Assembly (NCBI GenBank): GCA_009760855.2
Contig: WPIO01000001.1
Location: 4,702,501-4,766,500, forward strand
Direction of reading: 5' to 3'
DNA: 64,000 nt
Source: Cristatella mucedo
Taxonomy: Eukaryota > Bryozoa > Phylactolaemata > Cristatellidae
Below the pieces are notes generated by a model. The model was not told where the DNA came from. It saw only the letters and a list, made by a program, of their open reading frames with translations, and made no database searches. A program made the translations under genes and the position numbers. Positions 28,350-58,194 of this stretch are shown one piece after another. Positions within the stretch are counted from its first letter, which is position 1. Each line of letters opens with the position of its first letter.

Positions 28350-28975
28350 ACTGCCCTCGCAACGCATTTTCAAGCGAAGGAGCCTCCGTGCGCTCGGCGA
28401 ACTGCGAAACGATGCGAGCTGGCATTTTCCCTTTGGCTCCGCTCACAGAAATTATGGGGCGAAAAGTCGGCAAGCAAATTGTTCCGCACTCGGCGGTAGC
28501 GGCACGATATGGCGCCGGGCTTGCAAAGCCGGCGCCAGCGAGCTCGGGCGGCGGCGGGCGTCGAGCGAACGCTGCGGGGTCCAGCTCGCGTCTGTTCGCC
28601 GTCTCACTCGACGGCAAAAAAGTCCGACAGCGACTGTCGCAGACGAAGCGGCGGCATCAGCGGCTGCCTCCCGGTAGGAGGGCGCGACCCTGCTGAGAAG
28701 CAAGTGTGCCCGCGCCAGTTCAAAGCGGAACTCGGTTGGATGCGCCGCAGACGACGCGTGGCCGGCGCGTTCTTTTCTGTGCGCACGCGCGAGCGCCGCC
28801 GCCTCCGCCGCCTCCGCCGCCGCCGCCCGAGCCACCGGGCTGGACTGGGCTTGTCATTATCCTCCCCGCCCGCCAGCGCCACCTGCGGAGCTACGCGCGC
28901 GGCGAGCTGATTTTATTGCTAGATGACTATTAACCACCCGAGGCATTTTATCCGCCTGGCCCATTGTCGCCCGCT

Positions 28976-28983
28976 CGTGGGAA
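28976..28983 (+). promoter_or_regulatory. Su(H)/RBPJ consensus site 1
   Basis: CGTGGGAA matches YGTGRGAA exactly, about 1.4 kb before the HES start codon and in gene orientation. Function is inferred from the known Notch control of HES genes. Confidence 0.45.
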
Positions 28984-29166
28984 AATTCGCGGACGGCGGC
29001 GGACGCGATCCGCTGGCCAATCAGCGTGGAGGGGCGCGCGCGCCTGGGCGCGCGGCGCCCGAGTGGGCTTATCGGGTACGGCCGGACGAGCAACAGGCGG
29101 CCGTCAATCAGAGCCAGACCTTTTGTGACACAGAGGCTCAGCGCGTGCTCGCCGCGCGCTGCCGAC

Positions 29167-29174
29167 TGTGGGAA
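29167..29174 (+). promoter_or_regulatory. Su(H)/RBPJ consensus site 2
   Basis: TGTGGGAA matches YGTGRGAA, 191 bp from site 1 in the same orientation. It is followed by a GC-box-like ctccgccca. Confidence 0.45.
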
Positions 29175-29892
29175 AACTCCGCCCACCGACCGTGGTAAAC
29201 AATGCCAGCTCCGGGATCCGCATTCGCACAGGTGGCGTGCGGCGACCTGCCGCCGCCGCCGGCTGCCCGCGGCCGCGCCCCCGAGCGTGCGCCGCCGCTG
29301 CCGGACGCGCGTTGCTAACCCAACCGCTTCCGGATGCGTGCCGCCGCAGAGACAACGGCCCCGGCGTTTGCGGCGGAGGGAGGGAAGGGCTAGGGCGGAA
29401 TGGAGGAGAATCGACCGGTGCGAGACGCACGGGGAGAGCGCTCTTCCCGAGTTTTTTTTCTTTTACATCGGCAGCAGCTTACCGCACGGCGCTCGGGCCT
29501 GCGAACTGCGCAGCCAGCTCGCACTCGACGGGTGGTCGGGCGGGCTGCTGCGGCGGAGCTCGTCCGGAGGAGGTCCGATCGCGTCGCGCTGTCGCGCCTG
29601 CCACCGCTTGCGCTCTCTCTTCTTGCCGAGGCCATCGGAGCAACCCTCCCGCCACCTCCTCCCCACGCCCGCCACCGGCGTCCCGACTGCACAGGCGCGC
29701 ACGCACGGCACAGCACGCCGAGAGCTCCGGCGGACCTTTGGAGGCTGCCGCCGGCCGTCGGCTTCTCCAGCGCCGGCCGACGGAAGCGCCGCCATTAGTC
29801 TAGGCTGCGATTGCCGCGCGCGCGCGTCCGCTAAAGCGCGTCGCCGGCGACGCGCAGCGCCCTCGGCAGCTCTCCACCCGACTCCCAAGGCG

Positions 29893-29922
29893 GGCGCTGA
29901 GCGGACGTGTCCGCTCAGCGCC
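29893..29922. repeat. Perfect 14-bp inverted repeat
   Basis: GGCGCTGAGCGGAC, spacer GT, then GTCCGCTCAGCGCC. The nearly continuous palindrome lies about 435 bp before the HES start codon. Confidence 0.9.
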
Positions 29923-29977
29923 GCCGCCGCGGGCGGGGCGCTCGCGCGCCGGCTCGCCTAACCGACGCATTGTGCGC

Positions 29978-30123
29978 GAGCATTCCCATGCTCAGATTAA
30001 TTGCTGACTCGAGACGGCGATTGTCGTGGGATGATATCTAATCTCAAACACAAATCTCGCCGGTTGAATGCCAGAAGCGCCCGAGTAAACAGGCCGCTCG
30101 CCTGTGGGCGGAGCATTCCCATG
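29978..30123. promoter_or_regulatory. Direct repeat GAGCATTCCCATG upstream of HES
   Basis: The 13-mer occurs at 29978-29990 and 30111-30123. Its reverse strand contains ATGGGAA, a relaxed Su(H)-like core (RTGRGAR). The proximal copy is about 120 bp before the TATA-like box. Confidence 0.35.
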
Positions 30124-30203
30124 GTCGGGGCCCGCTCTCAGCGCGTGCCGCAGCTGCCGCTCGCGCGCCGCAGCCTATGCGGCGGCGCGCGACCTGCGAG
30201 CCC

Positions 30204-30275
30204 ATTGGTCGGCCGACCGACGGCGGTCGGCCGTCCGCAGCATAAATTGGAGGAGCGGCCGAGCTTTGTGCAGTG
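30204..30275 (+). promoter_or_regulatory. HES core promoter: inverted CCAAT, TATA-like box, initiator
   Basis: ATTGG (inverted CCAAT) at 30204-30208 abuts the perfect palindrome GGTCGGCCGACC. A TATA-like CATAAATT follows at 30241-30248, and a TGCAGTG initiator-like motif about 28 bp later (near 30271). The start codon is 85 bp further on. The spacing fits a TATA promoter; the exact start site is inferred. Confidence 0.55.
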
Positions 30276-30356
30276 CTCGTTGCGTCGCTAGCCGGGAGCT
30301 CTCTCGACCAGCTTGCGTCCTCGTCTTCGTCGGTCGGAGTAAATTAGATCCGCGCA

Positions 30357-30404
30357 ATGAAGGTTGAAGGTGCCATGGTGGAGGTCAAGGAGAATAGCCG
30401 AAAG
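30357..30404 (+). CDS. hes: HES exon 1
   Basis: ATG at 30357; donor cgaaag|gtgagc. It encodes 16 residues ending NSRK, just before the basic region. Confidence 0.9.
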
Positions 30405-31281
30405 GTGAGCGCTCGCCGTCGCTCAAGCCGCGCGCCGCCCCGTCTCTTTCCGCTCTGCGCAGCTCGGTCGCGTGAGTCGCAGCTAGAGAAAAATCTGCGT
30501 GCGCGCGTGCGCGCGCGTGCCGTGCACGGAGCGAGAGCGTCCGGCAGTCGCCGCTGGCGGAGCCGCGCGTTTACGCAGCGGCTGACGTCTCGTCCGCTTT
30601 TGCCGCTCGCCAGGTCCTCAAGCCAATCATGGAAAAAAAGCGGCGGGAGCGAATCAACAGTCAGCTGGAACAGCTGAAGGCGCTCGTTTGCAAGGGCAAG
30701 GACAAATTGGAGAAGGCCGACATTCTCGAGCTCACCGTTGTCCACCTGAAGGGCCTGATGCAGCCGCGTTCTCAACGTAAGTGAGCCTCCGCCATCGCCG
30801 CTCCGCACCAGCCTGCGGTCCCGACGGTCGACCGTGCCACCCCCGTGCGTGCTCGTTCTCCCGCCGTTGCCGTTTTAGTACGATACTAGTAGTGTTTCCT
30901 TTTATTTCTGCAGCGTCCGGCGAAGACGGCTACAAGGCGGGCTACAGCAGGTGCGCGCAAGAATTCGCTGAATACATATCGGCATGCCACGACTTGCCCT
31001 CCGAGGCCAGGGCCCGCATCCTGTCTAACTTTGGGCGCACGTTCGGCGGCAGCGCCGCCTGCATGCGACCGGTGGCTCCGGCGCCGGTCGCCCTGCCGAC
31101 CGCCGTCATTATTTTGCCCGCGGCGACAGCGGCGCAGTGCGAACGCCCGACGGCGTCGACGGCGGTCTCGATGCCGTTCGCGCACGAGTACGGCCGACTC
31201 GTTGCGACGTCGCCTTCGGCGGCGATGACGGAAATCAAAGCGGGCGCGCCGGCTGGGCAGAACATGTGGAGGCCGTGGTGA
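30357..31281 (+). CDS. hes: HES/Hairy-Enhancer-of-split bHLH-Orange repressor, 192 aa, 3 exons
   Basis: This is a nuclear transcriptional repressor of the HES family, normally a Notch target acting through Groucho/TLE. Exons are 30357-30404, 30614-30776 and 30914-31281 (phases 0 and 1). The basic region carries the family proline ([13 protein letters not shown]). Helix-loop-helix follows (QLEQLKALV, then [17 protein letters not shown]), then the Orange domain ([17 protein letters not shown]...RILSNFG), an Ala/Pro-rich C-terminal part and the terminal NMWRPW-stop, the Groucho-binding tetrapeptide. The first intron falls just before the basic region, as in vertebrate HES1. The length is short but complete, and the start is the first ATG after the promoter motifs. 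It belongs to the HES rather than the HEY group because of Pro in the basic region and WRPW. The exact paralogue is not determinable. Confidence 0.96.
30614..30776 (+). CDS. hes: HES exon 2: bHLH
   Basis: Acceptor ccgctcgccag|gtcctc, donor tctcaac|gtaagt. It encodes the whole basic region and both helices. Confidence 0.96.
30914..31281 (+). CDS. hes: HES exon 3: Orange domain and WRPW
   Basis: Acceptor tatttctgcag|cgtcc; stop tga at 31279-31281 directly after the WRPW codons. Confidence 0.96.
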
Positions 31282-31916
31282 GGCGCGCCGCCGCTCGACG
31301 GCGCGTCGTGAGACGCGGTTCCGACCCACATTGCGGCGGCGGCACGCTGCAACTAGACGACGCTTGCCAATGGATACGAACGATCCTGAGGCGAGAACAG
31401 CAGATCAAGCCTGCTGGCTAGCTTGCGCTGGTCGCGCCATCTATCGGCGGCGGCAGCCGCCTTGTGCCTCGAAGAGCGCCGGACGCGTTCGCTGGCCTCG
31501 ACCGACCTAAGGAAGCGGTCGGCGCCGCTTGTCTCAGCAGAGCGACTCGTCCGATCCGGCGCTGCGCCGCACGCGAAGAAGCTTCCCGAAGGCTTCCGCC
31601 GGTTGGCCTAGGTAGTTCACGAGCGCCAGACTTCGGTGCGGCCGTGCGAGGCCGCCTCTGCAGCCTCGGTTGACCGAATCGGCTGCGACTGAGAAAGAGC
31701 GCGAGAAGCCCGAACGCGTCTAGTTACTGTACTGACGTGTGCGGAAACTGCCTGCCGGTCAACGACGGCCGCGGCCGCCTGATGACCAGCGGGTGCCGCG
31801 GGACGGCATTCGCGACCTCCCAGCCACTAAGAGGAAAAAACCGACACCGTGAACGAACAGCCACGGAGAAAGTGATGGAATGAGAAATGAAAATGTCAAG
31901 TGTACCTTGAACCGAT

Positions 31917-31922
31917 AATAAA
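31917..31922 (+). terminator. hes: HES poly(A) signal
   Basis: AATAAA lies 636 bp after the stop codon, in a locally AT-richer stretch (31860-31935) inside the GC-rich domain. Confidence 0.65.
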
Positions 31923-32186
31923 CCTGGTAACATTACGTTGGGCGCTCTCGCTAGCACTCGCAGCAGTGCAGATGCAAGCAGTCGCGCCGCCGCGCAGCGG
32001 CCGTCCGAAGCAGCCTTCCCTTAAGCTGCTCGGCTCGCGTGAGCGAATTCGCCACCGGCGAGCGGCGCCGCGCCGGCTCCGGGATGCTGGTTGGGGCGGG
32101 GCGAGCGGCGCTCAGCTTCGTTCGGCGAGTGAATAATCCCCGCCCGCCATTTGATGTCTGGCGATAAGGGTTGCCGGCTTGGCGAC

Positions 32187-32194
32187 CGTGGGAA
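32187..32194 (+). promoter_or_regulatory. Su(H)/RBPJ consensus site 3 (downstream)
   Basis: CGTGGGAA followed by C matches YGTGRGAA, about 270 bp after the HES poly(A) signal. Confidence 0.35.
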
Positions 32195-33130
32195 CGCCGA
32201 CGCGCCCGGCCGCGAGGCGGCGGGCCGAGCCGCTCGCTCCAGCCCGGCGTCGCCGCCTCGGATTTCCAGCGACTGCCTGCCCTGCCCTGCGCTGGCTGGC
32301 TGGCAGGCATTAACTACCGGGCACGATCAGGCGCCGCCCGGTCAGTTGCCGCAGTGCGCGGACGGCGAGCCACGTCTGCCGCCGCCGTCACGCGGCCACG
32401 CCGAAGCGACGCAACTCGCCGAAGAGGCGCGCGCAAGACCGGTCTCGCCCGCACGCGCAGGCCAAGCCAGCCGGCAGCTCCTGCCGTCCTGAAGCCAGTT
32501 TGGCGGTCTCCCTCTCAGGGGGGGGGAGGGGGTAACCAAACCGCTCTCATCGCTCACGTGCGCTCGTATGAAAGCCCCCCATTGTGAATTGCGGCCGCCG
32601 GCGTCGCTCGCAGTCGAGGCCGCCTCTCGTCAGGCGGAGAGCACGTCTGACTTCCGCGCTCGACCTTGCGTTTTATCGCGCTGCTGCGGGTTTATGGATT
32701 TATGAGAGTTGATGCTTTGATCGAGGTTGAGTTACGGCCTGCAGAGAAGGGGCAGTGGGAACGCGGGCGCAGGAGAGCACGGTCACGTGAGCTGGCGCAC
32801 TGCGAGCCCAAATACACAAGTTGTTCTTGAACATCGGCGTTTCCGTACCGTCGCTTGCTTGCTGTCGGGGCGTCAAACTGCACGATCTGCGCGCGTCGGC
32901 ATCCCGTCGGCGCATGTCGCACGAGCTTCGGGCGCCTTCGGTCCCATTTGGGCACCCAAGGCCCCCCCGGCGGGGTTTCCAAGGCGGCGCGAGTTGTGGC
33001 GGGGCGCGGCCTAGGCAGTTTCGGCATCGCCGTCGTCAGTCGCCGCACTAGCCGACTTTGGGCTGGCTACTCAAGCTGCTGCTCCGGCGGCCTCCTCGAC
33101 GGACGTCCGCCTCCTGCAGATCGCAGCTCG

Positions 33131-33190
33131 GGCGCGCCCGCGAGGCTACCTCGGCGCCCGCGAGGCTACCCCGGCGCCCGCGAGGCTAGC
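33131..33190 (+). repeat. Three tandem 20-bp units
   Basis: The unit 'cggcgcccgcgaggctaccc' is repeated three times with one or two changes per copy. Confidence 0.9.
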
Positions 33191-35284
33191 GCGCGCCGAC
33201 AGGCTGCATGCCGAACGACCCAGTAGCCCAACCTCCCGAGTACGCCGGATTCAGGCGGAACCGCTCACTTCATCCGGTTCGGGTGGCGTGGCGTGTAGCT
33301 GCGTTGCGGCGCCGCTGCAACTGCGGCCCGGCGACTGCCGGCGCGCACAGCCGACGACGCAATTACTGCTTGGTCGGCGGCGCTGGGCTGCGGCTCGCGA
33401 GAATGTTCTTCACCTCATTGGGCGACCGATACCGGATGCGTCCGTCTGCCAGTATCCAGTTCGGTTTTCAGCATAAGGGTTTGGCCGGCCGTACGAACGC
33501 CTAATGCATTGTATGTGGGTACGGTACCTTTGCCGGCTTCCTCCTATTCGCGGCAAGTCAAACGTAAACCTTGTTGCCCCCTTTGGACATGATCGCTTTC
33601 GACTAACCAGCTTGACATTTTCAAGTGCCCGAGTTTGCCGGATTCCGCAGGCAATGACGTCGACCTCGCGATGCTTAGCAGCAGTGGCGGCGCCACATGG
33701 GGCATTTGCCCGAACCCCCTACCCCCCTACAGCGGAGCTGCGGCGTAGGCCGTCGCTTATTCTTACCGACTGTTACCGACAACGAAATAAAGTCTTAATT
33801 CCACTCGATGAGCTCATGCCGCTATCGCGTAGAAAAAACACGATTTTCCGCTTTAATTTTCCATTAATTGCTGGTCTAGCCCTGGCAACTAGAAGATCTT
33901 GCTGCCCTCCCCCATGCAAGGCAGCTCGTAAGCGGGACGCTCGCGCCTAGAGAGCTTGTGCGTGCGCGTACTGTATGCGCGTGAGTGCACGGAGCGAGAG
34001 CGACCGGCAGTCGCCGTCGCGGAGCCGCGCGCGTACGCAACCGCAGACGAAAGTCTGGCAAGTAATTCGTGACTTTTAAAGACTGCGACTTGCGGCCTGT
34101 TACGAACCATTTGCGGTTACTCTTGTGCTGCCGATACGCTGCGCTAAAAAGTGTTCGGTTTGTCTCTACCTCGGCAGCGTCCGTTCATGTGACGGGCTCC
34201 GACCTTCGGACGCCAACCGGGGTAGTCTGTAGGTAGCCGTCGCACGACGGCCGGCCATGGCCGAGGAACGCCAGGTTGAGGCTGTGCGGACGTGCGAACG
34301 ACTAGGGAGATAAGGAACACGATGCGGATGGGATCCGCAACTATTCTCCGGTGGCCACGCGGTTGAGTAGCGGCAGCCGTGCAGGCCGAGGTCGGCTAAA
34401 AAATAAGAGAACGCCAAATGGCCGGATGCGGTAAAAGTCGACCTAAATGGGGTTGCACACCGTCCGCCGTGTGCATGATTGATGGCGCTCGGGCGAGCTG
34501 AACTGAGTAGCCACGCTGCCGCAGGACAAGCCCACCCAATCCGGGCTTCGCATTTACATCGGTTGGGACAGACGGTCTACTCGCAGCCTCCGCAGCAGCG
34601 CGAGAGCGAAGGTCAAGGCTTCCAAGCCAGCGTTTACAGACGGCCGCTTTCGAACGACAAGACGACACCGACTGTTGCGCTGTTACCGCTCGCATTTTCC
34701 CCACCCACCCGTCACTCACTGTAGCTAATAGCAACTTGGTTTTTCTACGCCGCACGTCGTCATCGCGTCGCGCGCATTGGCAATGAGTAACTGGCTGACT
34801 GATGGATGTTCTTCCGGCGGGAAAATTACCACGTGGCGTTACCTATGGGCAAGGAGGGCGCTCGAGTCAAGGTCGAGGCGACGGTGCACCGGTGCCGCTA
34901 GATAACAGTGTGCGTGTGGGCCGTTAACGTGGCTGAGCTAGCGGCAGCCGCTGGATTCGCTTGCGGCGACGTTAGAGCCGCCAAGAGATTTCGTCGCGAA
35001 AATAGTGTGCCTCGCTAGCCTCTTACTTGCAACCACGCCACCCGGAACCGGATGCACGAAACCCGGGCCATAATCAGTTTAGGCTGACCTAGAACGAGAG
35101 TAAGCGTACTGAATAACGAAATCTCGCTGAAGGTACGGCCGTTCGCAGCCGCCTGACGAAGGGGGCGCTCCACAACGCTGTGCACGTTTGACGCCGTCTG
35201 GCAGCACTGGACACGTAGTGCCGAACTGTAGCAACTTGGGAGGGAGAGCTTCGAAGCGGCTCGCTTGCAGACAGGGGAAAGAAA

Positions 35285-35375
35285 GTACATACATTAACAG
35301 AGACATTATTAAGACACAATTTCGTCGTTGGGCGTAGGGCACTTTATCAAATGTATGATTATTATTATTATATGT
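35285..35375 (+). mobile_element. Degenerate L2-like LINE tail (copy 11)
   Basis: 'gggcgtagggcactttatcaaatgtatg' followed by (ATT)4 is the final part of the family tail in sense orientation, at the edge of the GC-rich domain. Confidence 0.6.
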
Positions 35376-35999
35376 ATGCATAAACGTGTTTATACTGGTA
35401 CGTATACACGAACTTGGCTCTGTCCCTGCACATTTACGGTATATTCGTACACATCTCGCTCACCGACGCACGGGCTGCCGAACGCGAGCACCGCCTCAGC
35501 CGAGCAGAACCGAACATGGGAGAAGCCCAGCCCGTACGATGTGCCAGCCAAGGCGGCAGGCGCCCATCGATTAGGACGTGGCTAATGTTGTCCAACTCGT
35601 CCTGCTACTACACGATGCTCGCGCGAGATCTCGACGTCGCAGCTGTTTTTTTAAATTGGGTCTCCTCTGTTAAAGTACCTACACATACATAGATGCGATA
35701 ACGCCCACCAACAACTTTAGCAGGTCAATGCTATTACAGTCAACAGATAGTCATCGTGGGCCCGCCTACTGTACCTCCTCCGGCTGCCAACCGCCACCGC
35801 AGCCAAATCTTGAAGGACATAGAGGGTCAACGGCACGGCACGGAGCATAAGGTCAAACAAGTTTTCTGTACGGAAGACTCTAGGTGTTTTATGCTGCAGA
35901 TATCGAGAGATGTAGTCCCTGCTGTTCCCAGTCGGCAGTAACTCCCAGACGAGAGAGGGGAAGGGCGGGTAATAGTAAAAGCCAAGATTACCTGATTAA

Positions 36000-36185
36000 A
36001 CACGATCAGCGTTTATTGCCGTGATCCAACAGATCGTTTATTTAGCTGCAGAAACGCCATAGCAGCTATTTCTCAGGCTTGCAGCGGGCAATGAAGAAGT
36101 GTCAGACTCCAGGACTTGAACCCATAACCTGGGTCGCGTAGTATCAGATACATCCAAACGCCGTCGGCTCAGCCGAGAAGGGACG
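36000..36185 (-). mobile_element. tRNA-derived SINE (copy 2)
   Basis: The minus strand has a B box GGGTTCAAGTCC and then 'ttcattgcccgctgcaagcc', related to 'tttatcgccactgcaagcgg' in the 47160 copy. The A-box side is weaker. Confidence 0.6.
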
Positions 36186-36224
36186 ATCAGCTAGCCTCAG
36201 GTGCTGACAATTTCGAAGCCGAAA

Positions 36225-37700
36225 AAAGCAGCAACGCTTAATTCTCTTTTTATAGCGCCCTCTGCGAATCAAGTCACTATCCAGGCACTTTCAAGCTCGC
36301 TACAAGAGAAGCAATACCAACGAGACATGCAAGGTATTATTCGTGGACAGGCTTGCAAAAAGCCGACAAGTATCGTGCTTACACAAGCATGCAAAAGCAC
36401 GAAAGATGTTACTCAAGGCCACGACTTAGTAGGACTCCAGGTACGCAACATGCACCTCAGTCACTCACTAGTAAGAATGCACGGCACATGGGAAAAATAC
36501 AAGTTTACTGGGAACCAGAGAAAGCTGAGAGGATTAGTAGGACAGTTGTGTCTAACAGAGACTTGAATGATAAAGAAGTCAATGCAAGCGATAACAGAAG
36601 CTGATAACAATTTCCAGACTTTCGGTGCATGCGAACCGAAGGTCCGATCGACACAATGTTTCAATAAATGCACGACGGCTGGAATCGCCAAGGTGGTTCG
36701 ATTGAGCCCACAGGAGCATAGGTTGGCCGGTACAGGCTAGTGAAGCGACAAGTAGGCCGGAGAGAGGATCTGGAAGTCGATTCAACGCTTAGTATGGAGC
36801 AGTTAAAGCTCAGACAAAAGGTATGTGATGTGGCAGCAATGCCATTGACAGCAGACCAGCCGAGCTGCTGAGTTTTGCAGTAGCAGCAAAGGATTACGAA
36901 CCTTGACCAAAAGAACTGAATACATGGAATTATAGTAATGTAGGTAAGATGTCAAAAACGCAGCAACTAGTTTTGCAATCATACTCTTGACTAAGCAGGA
37001 CCTAATTATGGCACTGTTCCTCAGTTGAAAGTAGACCGATTTGACCGTGGAGGCAATACATTCAACGAATGAAGAGTCGTTAATGGACAGCACATCCATG
37101 TTACTAGTGGACGTCATGAGAGCGATGCTAGACGAACCAATCTTGAGGGTGAGCTCTTCCAACTAACTTTGTAGTTTCGTAAGGATTGCCCATAACTAGT
37201 AGGTTATTCTAATCGCAGCTAAGCTTCAGGACGTTATTAAGCAGCCAAGAGAGAATGCTGTCGATGCAAGCTGCAACAGAGGCACGAGCCCATTGAATGA
37301 AAAGCAAGGCCGGAAAGGGTCAAAGTGAAGATAGAAGAGACGATTGTCATAAGCGTAAAAATGAAAGCTATGATTGTGCAATGGTGGGACGCCGGCCAGA
37401 TGGAGAGTAAGGATAGTGAAAAGAAGAGGGTCTAAGGTCGAACTTAAGGGACCCCATGCTTTAAGGGCCTCCTGATGACCAACAGCCATCGAAATCTCAG
37501 CCGTTACCGGCTCTCATCGATGTAGCACCTAACCCAGTTCAGTACCACCAGTGATATATTGGCATATCGAGAGGCCCTCAGCGAGGATGCGGTTGTCAAT
37601 TGGGTCAACTGCAGCCGAGATTTAAGAAACCAGCAGAAAGGGCCTCCTGATCAGCATTGCTCCGAAGGTAATTGTAAACGTGCAGTGGTGCTACTTTCTA
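36225..37700 (-). mobile_element. L2-like LINE, long decayed RT copy (copy 12)
   Basis: The minus strand shows LDLSAAVDPID (about 37640), a lost GVPQGS block, then STLDPLLFTILTLHLAGVPPLHNHSFHFYAYD. The catalytic YADD has become YAYD. Later come KLVAAFLTSYLHYYNS and NSAARLVC. The tail is at 36230-36300. Stops and shifts make it a pseudogene. It lies between HES and ATM. Confidence 0.85.
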
Positions 37701-37882
37701 AAAATCGGTTAGCTCTAAATCCCGATTGGAAATTGCTAGCCAGATCTGATAGAAAACTTCATTGCAGCTTGTCTAGTTTGTTCGAACAACAGGGTTAACA
37801 CAGCAACTGAAATTTCAGAATGAAATTGGAGCAGCGGACGTAAGTAGAACAAGAGTAAAAGATCACGGCCGAGGAAGTCAGG

Positions 37883-37888
37883 TTTATT
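37883..37888 (-). terminator. ATM: ATM poly(A) signal
   Basis: TTTATT on the plus strand (AATAAA on minus) lies 222 bp after the ATM stop codon. Confidence 0.6.
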
Positions 37889-38109
37889 TAAACTCGAAAT
37901 CAATAAATAAAAAACATACAACACACCTTGTAACACGAGACCACGTCCGAGGCTGAACAACGACGGTCGGGCAGGCACTACGCCAATGCGAACGTCCTGA
38001 TAGGTTTGGTTTGTCACGGTACATGCACCGAACAGACAGGATGCCATCGGGCAGGAGAGAACCTCCCCGAATCACCGGCGCTGGGCACCGGGTCAAAACG
38101 TATTTCGAG

Positions 38110-57594
<19,485 letters not shown>

Positions 57595-57984
57595 CTAGTG
57601 TACAAGTAAATCGCTGGGATAAATTACCATTTCTTCATGCCAGCAAAGCATGCTACAGGAGCTGGTTACACTAGCCATCTAGTGCGACCGATTGGAGCTA
57701 GCGTCCTTGCAATGTCTATGTGCTGCCCCTTCATCAGCAGTGCTAGGGTTCTGATTGCCCATTACCACTATTCCAGTCTAAGCAAGCTGCTCAAAAAACA
57801 GCCAGCTCCACTGACACAGTGATGACCGTCGTGGCTAGAGATGCATATTTAAATGTGCTTGGGCAGTTAGCAGTCACAATATGAGCATGGGGAACACAAA
57901 CATGGCAGCTTGACATCTAATGGCTAAGTCGGATCGCCATTACGATGCCAGCCTGATGCAGGAATAATAACACATCTTTATTGT

Positions 57985-58194
57985 TCATCCACGAACGACA
58001 ACACAGTACATGTGTAGTAAAGTATGAAATAATTTATCTTTAATGGACTCGAGCGACTTTAACAATGCCACTAGGCGGAACTCAGAGTCAAGCTGCTTTA
58101 GGTATCTGGTGCTTAAGCAGCACACGGCATAGTGCTTTCCTTTGAACGACAATGAAGCCTCAGCAGTAGTGTACACAAAATGCAATGCCTGCAT
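57985..58194 (-). other. Short open frame followed by a poly(A) signal, unidentified
   Basis: A 69-codon minus-strand frame (motifs FKGKHYAVCCLSTRYLKQLD, FRLVALLKSLESIKDKLF) ends at 57985, and AATAAA (minus, 57977-57982) overlaps its end. I do not recognise it. It could be the last exon of a gene nested in the ATM intron, a decayed transposon piece or chance. Confidence 0.2.

Larger units (their letters stand above)
31930..35280. other. GC-rich sequence downstream of HES, no gene recognised
   Basis: It holds a third Su(H) consensus (32187) and a 20-bp tandem repeat (33131-33190). Open frames here lack domains that I know. Confidence 0.5.
22500..35300. other. GC- and CpG-rich domain around HES
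   Basis: Base composition changes abruptly near 22500: CG dinucleotides and GCC/CGG runs dominate until about 35300, while both flanks are AT-richer and rich in TG/CA. Long open frames on all strands (for example 23778-24677 and 29026-29961) are what GC-rich sequence gives by chance; none shows a known domain. HES is the only gene recognised. I interpret the block as an unmethylated CpG-island-like domain; methylation itself is not visible. Confidence 0.8.

Noticed and set aside
29026..29961. 311-codon open frame upstream of HES
   Set aside because: Overlapping long frames on both strands are expected in stop-poor GC-rich DNA; the translation is Arg/Ala/Pro-rich without a motif and it covers the candidate promoter region.
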